Shown here: positions 48,445-58,835 of the stretch, in pieces
Position numbering within the stretch: position 1 is the stretch's first letter
Layout of the letters: every line of letters starts with the position of its first letter
Source: Vitis vinifera
Taxonomy: Eukaryota; Streptophyta; Magnoliopsida; Vitales; Vitaceae
Length of the DNA stretch: 64,000 bases
NCBI RefSeq assembly: GCF_030704535.1
Contig: NC_081819.1
Location: 16,774,001-16,838,000, forward strand
Direction of reading: 5' to 3'
Translations under genes and position numbers: made by a program
The notes under the pieces: model-generated
Databases searched by the model: none
Told to the model about the DNA's origin: nothing
The model's input: the letters and a program-made list of their open reading frames with translations, nothing else

Positions 48445-49202
48445 GAAGTTGACTCATTCTGACTAAGTTCTGCCAAACAAGTCATCAAAATGGGGGAACC
48501 CCAAGTAGAAGAAAGAAGAGCTAATAGAGCAAGATGTGTTGCAGCAGAGAACAGTCTTTAGTTAAAATTCCCATGCGAGCGACCACATTATAGTTCTGAG
48601 ATTTCATTAATCTCTCTTATATGATTATATCCATTACATAAAGATGTTCCTGAAGTAATTTGTTTTGGCCATGGAGCTCAGTAACCTTTTCTCATGTTTT
48701 TAGTGATACACACATCTCTGAACCATGGTGGGGGTGAGATTGTGGAGTCTCTTTCAGGATAGGACTCAGTTTGTTGCCATTGAAACCTGGTCATGGCTGA
48801 AAATTTTTAAGTAAGCTGCTGCTGTAAGCTTGCAGCATAACAATTTGCTTTATCAGTATAGTTTTCCATAACATCAATGAGCACCCATTTTAGGTTTTGA
48901 TCATTTTCTAGATTCAGCTTCACTGAACGGATGGAACCTGCATTCCCCTGCAAAGGAGATGATTTGTGGAAAATTGTAAAGAATTTACCCTAAAATTATT
49001 GAAACATGTATATTTCATTTTATTGAACATTTGGAAGCAGAATTTTGAAGAAAGGATGAGTGACAGTACATTTTCCTATTTTAGCAAGGTAGATGGACAC
49101 GTAAGACAATATTTCAAAATCTGAAGGAACTGTGGAAGGGATACAAAACGCTGCGTTTTGAATAAACCCGCTCCTCCCTCTCCATCTCTCCCTGTCTGAA
49201 AA
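48445..49202 (+). other. 3' UTR of the RGG gene and short promoter of the YqgF-like gene
   Basis: About 750 bases separate the two genes, both on the plus strand. The first part is probable 3' UTR. The last 70 bases before the next ATG include the odd palindrome CAAAACGCTGCGTTTTG at 49144-49160, then a CT-rich leader. Confidence 0.5.
49144..49160. promoter_or_regulatory. Palindromic promoter element
   Basis: CAAAACGC-T-GCGTTTTG is a perfect inverted repeat with an 8-bp arm and one central base, 42 bases upstream of the YqgF-like start codon. Similar AAACG...CGTTT palindromes occur in promoters of plant housekeeping and organelle genes. A role here is inference. Confidence 0.4.
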
Positions 49203-51792
49203 ATGGCGAAAGCCATGGTTGTTGAATTCCGAGTCCTCCCTCCCATGACATGTGCCCTTGTTAAGGACATTAATCCCCTTGTGTCTGTGCAATTATCTTC
49301 AGCGCATCTTCCTACAAGAATAAGGGCCGTGTCTTTAAACGAAATTCTCCCAAATGCCCTTCGCCGGAAGCACAATCCACACTGGACTGGAGGGTTCAGC
49401 CTGGGGGTAGACTTGGGAATGTCCCGCACTGGTCTTGCCCTCAGCAAAGGCTTCTCAGTTCGTCCTCTATCGGTAATCACCTTCTATAGTCTTTCTATCG
49501 CTCTCTACTTCTCTCTCTAACTTTTAGGGTTTAACAGGTCCTGAAATTGCGTGGTCAAAAGCTTGAACTCCAACTTCTAGAAATTGCAGGCAGAGAGGTT
49601 CTTATCTAAATATGCACATACGGGTTGGTTTTATTTTCGGTTTTTTTTCGGGGGTTTGAGATAATTGTTGTTGAGGAAATGTAGGAGGTTGATGAGTTCA
49701 TCATTGGACTTCCAGTATCTGACGATGGGAAGGAGACGCCTCAGTCCAACAAAGTTCGAAGCGTGGCCGGAAGACTCGCCGCCCGAGCCGCGGAGAGGTG
49801 AGAATTCTACCCATTTGACTCCCACTTTGTTTATTTGCAGTTCTTTTTGTTAATTTGTATTCTTCTGTTGTGGTCTTCATTTCTGAAGTAGGAACTGTAA
49901 TAATAGAGAAATTGAATTTGAGTCTTTCTGCCCCCAGTTGTAGATTTAACAGCTTCTATTTTCATGGTTCCATGTATTGAGGAATATGCTGTAAGGGTGG
50001 TCAAATCTATTGGGAAAGCAGAAAATTGGGAAATTTGCAGTCTTTGAGTATAGGAATTATTGTTTCATCTGTTTATTTGATTTTATGTGGATGTGGATTG
50101 TTCATCTCACTTTTAAAATACAGGGGTTGGAGAGTATACCTGCAGGATGAACATGGCACATCAGAGGAGGCCCTTAGCCTCATGATTGATATGTAAATTT
50201 CTTTCCTCTATCTTTGCATAGAGTAGAAAACTGGTTTTCATTCTTATGTTCTCTTCTTGCATATATATGTAATTTTTTTCCCTCACTTTGCATGGAGTAG
50301 AAAATTGGCATTGATTACTATGTTTTCCTCTTGCATATTGGTTGGCCCAATCTTTGCCAAAATGCTATGTCCCTAATTAGTTTGAATCATTTAGGGGGTT
50401 TTTTGCTTGATGCCTTACCGAAATTAAGTTTGGTTGAATGTGACTTTCTTGGCTCTTTGCCGAGCACACAAAAATTGTACAACATAGAGAGCACTCCTTC
50501 ATTGACAGATGACATAGTAAATTAAGAATCTTAAGATCACTTGAAGATGAGAATGCATTTACTTAGATGTTATGAAAACACAATGTGCTTGTTTCAAATT
50601 GCATGTAAAACACTATTGCTGAATGCAATTCCCACGGGATGCCCAAACATGTCATAATCACTGTGTTCAACCTAGGTTCTCTGATATTTAAACTAAAATA
50701 TATGATATATCTTGGTACTCCATTTGATTTCCGAAAGGACATGGGAGAAGGAGATGAAAAATCTTATAAAAGGTTTGTGTTAGTATGGCTATCATTAGAT
50801 TCCAACTTCTGTGTAATTTTTTTTTTTTGATAGGCAAAAAAGGAATTTATTAAAAACGCCTAATAAAAGGGCATGGAAAAGGTATACAAATTGTATACGA
50901 AGGTGTCAAAAGACCTCCAACTTCTCTTGTTTCCACGCTACTTGTAGACTATGAGGTGGAAAACTTAATGGAATAATAACCCAAAATGCCCATCCTTGCA
51001 AGCATAAAATACTTCTCATGCTGTCATATTCTTGAATGAGAGTGCCTTTGGAAGTTTTTCTATTTTGAGATGTTTTTAGATGAAGTGTTTTCTCTAGAAA
51101 TGTTTTTGGAATAATGACATATCAAGTGTTTATCCTGAAAACACTAATAGTGGTTTTTCAACTTTTTAAAACTGCTTTCTAAATTTTGTCAAATGCTTAG
51201 CTTTTCTTCAAAAACAGTTTATGCTAGAAGTGTTTTGTAAAAGCACAGCCAAACAAGCTCTACTTCTATGTTTCAAATTTTTAGTCAAGATGCTTTCTCT
51301 CATCTAGCAAACTACTAGCAAATAGAGTAAGGTTGAAATTTATTCCACCGAAATTTTTATGTATGAAGTATATGAAGTCTACTACTCAATGGAACAGGAT
51401 TATAAATATGTGAAAACAGAAGATGTTACCCTTAAAAATGGGAACTTACTCAGACAGGGAGCTAATTTTGTTGAAACCCTTGCAGGGGCCATAGCAAGTC
51501 TGCTCGCCAAAACAGAATAGATGCTTATGCTGCCATGGTAATGTGATGATTACCCTATAAGAATGCCATGCTTTTTGCTTTCTCTACAAATCTTACAGTA
51601 CAAATTGATGGAGGTTTTGAACTTTTATTTCTCCCAATCTTGTTTCATTTCAAGATGGTACTCGAGAGATACTTTTCCATGGCAGGCCAGGGAACTGAAC
51701 TCGTATTGCCCAAGCAGTTGGAACTCCAAGAAAAACTTCGAAGGGGGCCACCCAAGGATGCAGACTTTTTTCCTGAAGATTTTGATGGTTAG
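49203..51792 (+). CDS. YqgF/RuvX-type RNase H-fold nuclease (probable organellar pre-16S rRNA nuclease)
   Basis: Six coding exons: 49203-49472, 49538-49597, 49685-49797, 50124-50192, 51486-51537, 51655-51792. They total 233 aa and all joins keep frame. The bacterial family (YqgF, formerly called a Holliday-junction resolvase) matures the 5' end of 16S rRNA. Signatures are GVDLGMSRTGLALS with catalytic D70, DEFIIGLP (113-120), DEHGTSEEA with E157, and RIDAYAAMMVL with D183, so the acidic RNase H-like triad looks complete. About 60 extra N-terminal residues precede the domain, with few acidic residues at first, suggesting a transit peptide. Import into plastid or mitochondrion is inferred. The C-terminal tail (PKQLELQEKL...DFFPEDFDG) is a plant extension. 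Intron 4 (50193-51485) holds a reversed LINE tail and MITE-like sequence. Confidence 0.92.
50817..50940 (-). mobile_element. Short LINE 3' tail in reverse orientation
   Basis: A T-run followed by GATAGGCAAAAAAGG, then AATTTATTAAAA, a GGGCATGG block and two GTATAC words. On the minus strand this is a LINE end with TTTTGCCTATC plus poly-A. It resembles the tails near 58800 and 63690. It lies in intron 4 of the YqgF-like gene, so it is transcribed antisense. Only the extreme 3' end is present. Confidence 0.6.
51060..51265. repeat. MITE-like sequence in intron 4 of the YqgF-like gene
   Basis: AAGTGTTTT and AAAACA(C/G) phrases recur on both strands, and the segment ends AAAAGCACAGCCAAACAAGCTC, a form typical of non-autonomous DNA element ends in grape-like genomes. 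Its left terminus is not fixed. Confidence 0.4.
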
Positions 51793-53216
51793 CCTTTAAG
51801 TTTATTTACTTCCTGTCAAGGCTAATGAAGAAAATAAGATTCAGAAGCCTTCAACAATTTTGTGGTCCTCCCCATTCTTTGAAATATAAGTATGTATTTT
51901 GGGATGGTTTGTATGTTGTGTTGTTACATGGGTAGTGAATCATTTTTCTTAGAAATTCTTTGTAGCAGCAGCTCAGCCTCTTTTCCCCCTCTTTTGGGAT
52001 GATTTCAGATTGCATTGGGAAGATTTGAATTGAGTGATCCGTCTTGCTAAAGTAACTTACAGAAAGCCCTAAATGGTATTAAAATAAAAATGTCTTAATT
52101 GCTTAATTAAAGTACGGTAAATATGTTTGATATTATAATTTAAATTTTAAAATAACTTAAGGAAATTAACTTAATCATTTTGTAACTTCAGCATGATATA
52201 ACTTAAAATTATTTTAAATTATTAAATATTAAATATTAAGTTTTATCAAACATTAAATATTAAGTTTCATGAATCCTTCTTTGAGTAAGATTTAAAATTT
52301 ATTACTTAGTTTTTATTTGAATATATTTCTTATTCTGTTTTTTTTTAAATAGTAATAATCTTTTATATGAAATATAAAAACTCTTAAAATGAATTAAAAA
52401 TATAATGGATTTATAAAATTAATTAAAAAAAAGAGAGTAAAGTTTACTATCCCAAGTCTTAAAGTTTTTTAAATTAAATTTTACTTAAAAATTGTAAATT
52501 AATTTTTAAGGATATAAGATAAACTTTTACCAATGGTATAAGAGTTTCTATTTTCATATAAAAATCTCTATTTTAAAAATTAGAAATAAAAAAACATATC
52601 CAAACAAACCTTTAATTTTTTACTTTTAACATTAATTTTTTTTTTTGTAAAATTAATTAAAAAATTTTGGTAGTGAATCATTGTTCTTAAAATTCTTTGT
52701 TATAAATAACTAATATTATAGTCATATAAAATAACTACAATACATCTACAATAATTTTTAAAAAAATAAAAATCTCATTACATATAGACAAATAGGGTTT
52801 AAAAAAAATTTGTGGGTCCACATAAGTTAATTATTTTAATTTCATGTTTAAAGTCATTATCATTAAATTGATTGTTATGGACACCATCTTCAAATATGTA
52901 ATAAAAAACCAAAATAATACAAATAATAATAAGAAGAAAACATCATTACCCATGTGACATCATTCATTGTTTTTCAGTCAATATCGACGCTTAAACAGAG
53001 AAAGGGAACCGAAGATAACAGGTGAGAAGAAAGGGGAAAAGCAAACTTTAAATACTCAAAACAATGTAAGCGTAACTTTCTTGCATACTCCCTACAATGT
53101 GATCAGGTACTAGAATGAATAGCTGTGCATTCAGAATTCTGTTTTTCCACATTCTTTCTCCCCTCTTTTTTGACAAGGCGGCTTGGTTTAAATCAATTCT
53201 TTCTTTATGTCTCAGG
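51793..53216. other. Intergenic DNA with a MITE-like inverted repeat
   Basis: The first 250 bases may be 3' UTR of the YqgF-like gene. From 52300 to 52620 an AT-rich element has long imperfect inverted arms: about 52310-52390 against the reverse complement of 52548-52615, sharing TTTTATATGAAA and AAACTCTTA. The remainder is AT-rich and featureless. Confidence 0.45.
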
Positions 53217-53396
53217 ACCACCCTGTTTTCAATAAATCAATTTCTGGTCCTCTTTTGGAGAACCTTGTACTTGTCTCTCCAGGGTCCATCAAGCCACACA
53301 AACTCCTACCCTGTTCAACCTGTTCTTCCCCAAAACCACTTTTGGGAGCCCGATGAACTGGGTTCAACCTTCTCTCTGACTGATGACAGCATCTAA
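53217..53396 (+). other. Orphan exon-like segment, possibly a terminal exon or gene fragment
   Basis: The base composition is unlike the AT-rich flanks. Acceptor-like sites precede open frames at 53218 (after TATGTCTCAG) and 53283 (after TCTCTCCAG). The second reads GPSSHTNSYPVQPVLP then NHFWEPDELGSTFSLTDDSI and stops at 53394-53396. No partner exon was found upstream before the YqgF-like gene. I do not recognise the protein. It may be a real last exon, a captured gene fragment or chance. Confidence 0.3.
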
Positions 53397-56300
53397 CCTG
53401 TAGCTCGATAGATGAAAGCAAAGAGCAAGGCAGGCGTTCGGAGAATAGTAACTTAATACTTATTATACAATACAATACCTTCACCACAAGTATATGCAGC
53501 ATGTATAACAACGGTATCGGGTGCACCAAATAACTGTTGTTTGCTCATGCACTAGGCTGCATATCATATTCTGAGAAAAACCAGCCTAGCAGACTCGTAA
53601 TTGGCTCATTCCAACAACTGCAGAATAAGTTCAAATGATGATCTCCAGTGTGTATTGCAGCCATAGTTTGATGTTGCAATCGACAAATGGCCAGCATAGA
53701 GAAGTCGAGCACCAAAAAATAATTTAGTGCTTAGACAGCCAACAAATAACATTCAAATGCATCTGTTAATGTGGAAAAAATTAACTTAACAAGCTGGAGG
53801 CATAAATTAACTTTCAAATGCATGAAAATTTAGTTTTGATGCAACCACACACCTTACCTTCTTTTTCATCATCATGGAGGATAATCGATCGAAAATAGAT
53901 CAAATCAATCATGATGATCAAATGATATCGGGTTGCAAAAGGGGACAGATGAACAGCAAGGTCCCAATCAAATGAGAGATCCCAATTTCCTGCAAGACAA
54001 AGAAATTAGAAAATTTTAGTAATCCCAAATATGTAGCAAGATTTGCTATCTACAAATGCATTACGGCAAGTATTAAACTCTCAGAAGTGGCTATAATCGT
54101 ATAAACACAAGATAAAAAGAGCTGGTACTGGACCATGTCTTACGAGGTTTATGTCTACTTCATCAATCAAAGCTACAGTAGAAAATAAATCAAGCACTCG
54201 TTGCTTCCTACGAGCTAGGTAGAGTACCTAAGACTAGAGACCAGAGCCAAAGTACCCACCCCAAGGATGACTAGCCAACCTGAGGTGGTGAGCTCACTGT
54301 TTTGTTTGTTGAGCAAGAAAGGAATCTGGTTTTTTTTTTTTTTAATCAATAGAGATCGGAAATAATCCTACAATTTCTCCTATTTTCTCTAGCATTTATT
54401 GACCTCTGGGCGTAGAGACACGATTCAGGCCTCAATAAGGTGTTACTAAAATCTTGCCCCAAAGGTCTTGGCACCAATGCTGATGTCTCTTCATTCTCTC
54501 TTCTAAAACCTTCGTGATATGTCTGGTTCAGGAAAGTGCTAAAAAAAAGAAAACAAAATGCTAAGGAAAATAATTTTGTTTGATTTACTATGAAAAATAT
54601 GAAAGAAAATCGAATATAATTAAAATTAATTAAAATTTTATATATTTTTAAATTATTTAATTTTTATGTACAAGTGAAACGAGTTTAAACAAACATACAA
54701 AAATAATTTATTAACTTTAAATCTATTTTTTATTTTCTTTCACCCTTTCTTTCCTTCTATTTTTCCTCTTTATTTTGCTTCTTTCACATTTTCCCTCAAA
54801 TTTTCCAAAAAGCAGGCATAGTCTTAAGCTAAAACTGTGCAATTTTTTCCTAACCTATTTTTTTCCTTTCTCTTTCTCCTTTACGTTTTCTTTCCCTCAA
54901 ACTTTATGGGAAGCAAGCATAGACCCAAAAGATTATGACAAATTTTTTAAAGAAGAATAATGAAACAAAGACCACAGAAGTATACTTTCCCCTTTCATTT
55001 CCACCACAACACAAGCAATAAGAATCCTAGTTGAATTCAATTTGCTACTAGATATACTTCTTGTCACTAGCTTAAATCTTCCTTATGCATACACTAGAAC
55101 TTGAATACCAGATGTGTGCCTTTGTGACTCATACTAGAATTGAATTTAGATTGATTCATGTAAACAAGGTTTCATTGGAAGTGAAGTATACAATTGTGTG
55201 AATGCAAGATGAAATCAGGAATCACCATTCAAAGAATCAATGTAATGCAGAGGCATCAAAGAGGTCTCATAGTTCTTGCATGAACAGTGATAGCTCTAGA
55301 TCTTATTATTGTAACACTAACACTGAACATAGTATCAATTTTGAGAACTGGATAATGAAGGCTTCGAATTCTAATAGGAGGCAATCAGACTTGATCACTT
55401 CATATATATCTCCCAAAATTGGTCCATCAGAGGAGATATATTTTTACATATATGATAAAGGGTTGGGATTGCATGGAGGGGCAAGAGTGCAGGTTCATGA
55501 GATTCACAATTGGTTTCACAAGCAGTAGGAACGTCGTTAAAGTTGTGGGATATTTTGAATGTAGCTTATTTTGTTTGCTTTTTTAAGCAATTAATTATTT
55601 AAATATTGGATACTTTATCCTTGTATACTAGTCATCTTTGTAAAGCCTGGTATACCTCACACGCACATGAGCCTTGCCCCATCCTGATGCAAGAGTATTT
55701 ATATCTCAGGGATTATGTACAATTCTATTCCATCTAAATAATTAGACACATAGATCTTTCTCCAACCCTCATTTATTTTGGAGACTATAATTTTTCCTTT
55801 TCTGATAGGCAAACTAAATTTTATAAACTCCACCATTTATTTTGGAAATTATGACAACCAGCTTAGTTCAAGGAAAATTCAGTAATCTTTAGATGTAATA
55901 AAAGATTTCCAAAATATTAGAAAATATTCATCACAGAAAAATGGAGACGCCTTCCATAGATTAGACCTATGTACACTTACATTTTTGTGATTTTTCTGAA
56001 TCATGCAGGGTCGGGATTCTGGGGGATGACAAGATCAACTTCAAAGGATATTTGCAGACAGTTTGCATGTCAAACTGCATGGGGCATTCTTCAGTTCTAA
56101 TGACCATCTGTAAGTTCATGTAGCAGTCATATTCAAACCTCAAAAAGTAAATCCTATACATGGAATAACAATAATCTAATATCGTAAAGATCAATTGCAG
56201 CAGTTTAATTCTGAACATTAAAGTTGAAAATGTAATTTATTGGGAAAGAGAAGCTTGCAAGAGACAAAGGAGCAAAACAAATTGTACAAAGAGAAAAACA

Positions 56301-56500
56301 AAACAAAGAACAAATGAGAGAGAGCGAGAGAGAGAATAGATACATTGACAATTTCCTGGTTTTAGAATTCTGTTAACTCCTCTGCACACTCCCCCTATAC
56401 TACTAGAGTTCATCTCTGTCTTGGCTTGTATAATCTTTATTACTTTATAACAAAATGGTTTGACATTCACAAATAACTTAAATTTGCCAAAAGTATTAGC
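53397..56500. other. Intergenic DNA, mainly old repeats
   Basis: 53400-54300 is mixed sequence without a supported gene. A T-run at 54330-54345 followed by AATCAATAGAGATCGG may be another LINE tail. 54540-54960 has partly duplicated phrases (TTTTCCCTCAAATTTTCC...GCAGGCATAG against TTTCCCTCAAACTTTATGG...GCAAGCATAG). The frame at 55202-55528 (108 aa, ending ARVQVHEIHNWFHKQ) looks less random than most but is not recognised. A GA-rich spot lies at 56318-56334. Confidence 0.35.
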
Positions 56501-56897
56501 TGAAGGAGAAACTTAGGCAAAGAGTGCAATGAAAAAGTTGAACTATTCTGATCAACCATGATCAGTGGCAGAGCTAGAAAATAAGTTGAGGGGGGCCAAG
56601 AATACTAATTTATTTTCAGGGGGGGCAAAAAGGAGCAAAAATCAATTGGATACTTGAGTGGTAACCAGGTTTCCTCCTAAACTGAAGGGTAATGGTTCAA
56701 ACCCTCATGGAAGAACCTTTTTTTTTTCCCAATTTCAGGGGGGGCATTTCCCTCTGCCCCCTGCCCATGATTTATTTATAGCGCAAAAGAGAGTTTTCAA
56801 AATGGTATTTATACCATATGGAATATGGAAAGTAAATATCATGGAATATACCATATAAAATATAGAAAATAAATATGATGCATCTAATCTTCTAGCA
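56501..56897 (-). repeat. 3' LTR of the copia remnant
   Basis: On the plus strand it runs TGAAGGAGAAACTTAGG to TTCTAGCA. It matches the other LTR at both ends and in the CCCATGAT / TTTATA / AAAATGGTA / AAAGTAAATAT core. Extra sequence at about 56560-56760 is an insertion not present in the partner. Confidence 0.8.
56560..56765. mobile_element. SINE-like insertion inside the 3' LTR
   Basis: It is absent from the partner LTR. It starts near CAGTGGCAGAGCTAG and carries a Pol III B-box-like GGTTCAAACCC at 56694-56704, with an A-box-like CTTGAGTGGTAA about 35 bases before. It contains G-runs and ends near CTGCCCCCTGCCC. A tRNA-like internal promoter in a short non-coding insert fits a SINE. Exact ends are uncertain. 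Confidence 0.5.
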
Positions 56898-57445
56898 CAC
56901 AACCTCAAGCCAGAGCATAAAAATCATATATGGTCACTTCACACACAACACTGAAAGATGGGACAAGCCAGTGGTTAGTGAGAATGTCACTAAGTCAATT
57001 GTCAAAAGAAACATCGAGTGGCAAGTAGTTTCTATGTAATCAAATCACAGAAAAAATGACAATCAACCCCAAGACGCACCTAAGCACAAAAGTCTCTCGA
57101 GTCTTAGGTGCAAAACACGACTTAAGACGTGTGCTTAAGCAAAAGCGCATATAAATTTTATAAAATATGATGCAAGTTTTAATCCAAGTAATAAAAAATT
57201 CAAAATTCCAATCATTTAAAAGAAGCATCCAACATAAAACGAATGAAATTATATAAAATTTTAATATACAATTGAAAATTTCAAGAATAGAAGTGTAAAA
57301 AAGGAAAAAATAAAAAATAAAATAGACGAAGCATGGCTATCCAACAAGGCACATGCCTTGGCAGGCGAGGCACTTATAGCTAGGTAGTCATTGCACCTTG
57401 GGGCCTATGGGCACTTTAAGTTAGCCTTTAACAACTATATGATTA

Positions 57446-57890
57446 TTACAAGCATCTCATAAGATTAAGAACATCAACATCCAAGTCTTGAAGAGAGCAA
57501 ACCCAAACCATTTCAAAGGCAATATGAACCATAGCACAATACTTAGCTTTTGCAGTAGAATGAGCAATAACAATTTTTCCACTTAATATCACCAACAAAA
57601 GTACAATAGCCTGAAGTAGAATGTCTGTCAGAACCACTACCAGCCCAATTGACATCCCTAAATCTAGTTGGAGACAAGGAGGAGGAAGGTACGTGTAACA
57701 ACCCACATCCATAAGAACTCCTCAAATAACACAGGATGCAGCAAACAACTTCAAAATGAGACAGGCAAGGGGCATACATACACTGATGGACGACACCAAC
57801 TATATAAGTCAAGTCAGAGTGTCAGACAAGCAATAGTAAGATATATTGACTTACCAACCAAACGCCTATACCGGCCCACATCACGATAGC
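57446..57890 (-). pseudogene. copia reverse transcriptase / RNase H fragment
   Basis: Conserved words of the copia pol C-terminus are spread over two or more frames: YRRLVGK, then MYAPCLSHFEVVCCILCYLR (the usual HxxAVxRILRYLK region), DVNWAGS, STSGYC and a degenerate end. The acidic residue of DxDW is kept as D, but neighbouring sequence has drifted and frames are broken, so it is non-functional. Confidence 0.8.
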
Positions 57891-57929
57891 ATCCTCACAA
57901 TTTCAAACTTCATGTTCTTGGATTTTATG

Positions 57930-58019
57930 TCAATTTTCCCTCAAAAAGAACTGCAATACATGTTTCCAAGCCAAGTAATTCATTCCATTCAGCTTCTTTG
58001 ATGCAAGAGGCTTAGCCAT
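57930..58019 (-). pseudogene. copia gag start fragment
   Basis: Thirty codons counting the stop, beginning MAKPLASKKLNG, with the KLNGxNYLxWK pattern of copia gag proteins. Its position downstream of the PBS supports the assignment. Confidence 0.7.
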
Positions 58020-58239
58020 ATCATCAACAGAAGGTGTGAGTTTCTCAGCTGTGGTAGATAGCCATTAAGAAAATCCAATAAAAATTGATCAGCATGATGC
58101 CAAGGATTGGACACATCAACCGCCAAAGAGAGGGAGGACCAAGTTGTGGCTCGGCAAGGGGATGGGGCACCTGGTGCTGTTGGAAGGGCTGGTCAGCTAG
58201 GGACATTTGGTGGAGCAGGGCTGTTTGCAGGTTCTGTCC

Positions 58240-58251
58240 GCTCTGATGCCA
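58240..58251 (-). other. tRNA primer-binding site of the copia remnant
   Basis: On the minus strand TGGCATCAGAGC, three bases after the LTR end. It matches the initiator-Met tRNA site used by plant copia elements except for one C in place of T. Confidence 0.75.
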
Positions 58252-58254
58252 AAT

Positions 58255-58395
58255 TGAAAGAGAAACTTAGGCAAAGATGGTAGGGTGAAATTTGAAGCAT
58301 TCCCACCACCCATGATCCATTTATATGGAGACGAGTTTTTCAAAAATGGTACATGAACTATGAAAAGTAAATATAAAGTATTTGCTGTTCTAACA
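58255..58395 (-). repeat. 5' LTR of the copia remnant
   Basis: On the plus strand it runs TGAAAGAGAAACTTAGG to TTCTAACA. It begins right beside the PBS and shares both ends with the partner LTR. At 141 bases it is short for a plant copia LTR, so it may carry an internal deletion. Confidence 0.8.
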
Positions 58396-58401
58396 GTATA
58401 A

Positions 58402-58824
58402 GTGGCATTTTCTTCTCTCTTTATTTGGGCTTTATTGGGTACTTCCTCCTCCATCGGTCAAAGAGATTTTATTAGGGAGGAATGGAAGCTATGTTGGGGT
58501 AAAACACAGAAAAGTGTGGAGAGCAGCTCCCCTTTGCTTGTTTTGGATTATACAGAGGGAGTGAAACTGAAAGACTTTCAAAAACTTGGAGCAACCAGTA
58601 CAAATTTTAAAAGAGTCTTTTTTCTCTGCTTTCTTTTCTTGTGGTCCAAGAGGTGTTTGGATGTGGGGCCTATGCCTTAGTTGGGTTTCATAGATTGGTT
58701 AATTCCTCACTAAGATTCCAATGTGTTTGTTGAACCTCTATGAGCACAAATTGTATATATTTCCAATACATGTTATTAGGCACCTTTTCTACTAAATTCT
58801 TTCTTGCCTATCAAAGAAATATTT
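58402..58824 (+). mobile_element. 5'-truncated LINE tail with 11-bp target duplication
   Basis: TAACAGTATAA at 58391-58401 is repeated exactly at 58825-58835. The 423 bases between end in TTGCCTATCAAAGAAATATTTT, the forward form of the LINE tail seen reversed at 50817 and 63691. The insertion overlaps the outer edge of the copia 5' LTR, so it came later than the LTR element. The tail is not a pure poly-A, suggesting age. Confidence 0.75.
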
Positions 58825-58835
58825 TAACAGTATAA

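Larger units (their letters stand above)
56501..58395 (-). mobile_element. Internally deleted Ty1/copia LTR retrotransposon remnant
   Basis: Read on the minus strand: 5' LTR 58395-58255 (starts TGTTAGAAC), PBS 58251-58240 (TGGCATCAGAGC, one base from the common copia TGGTATCAGAGC), a gag start at 58019 (MAKPLASKKLNGMNYLAWK, then a stop at 57930-57932), the end of reverse transcriptase (about 57880-57800, YRRLVGK) and RNase H-like sequence in broken frames (57812-57446, including DVNWAGS and STSGYC), a PPT-like GGCTTGAGGTTGTG at 56911-56898, and a 3' LTR 56897-56501 (starts TGCTAGAAG). Protease, integrase and most of the reverse transcriptase are absent. The LTRs differ in length (141 against 397 bases) because the 3' LTR carries an insertion. 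The five bases outside the two ends do not match. Confidence 0.82.
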
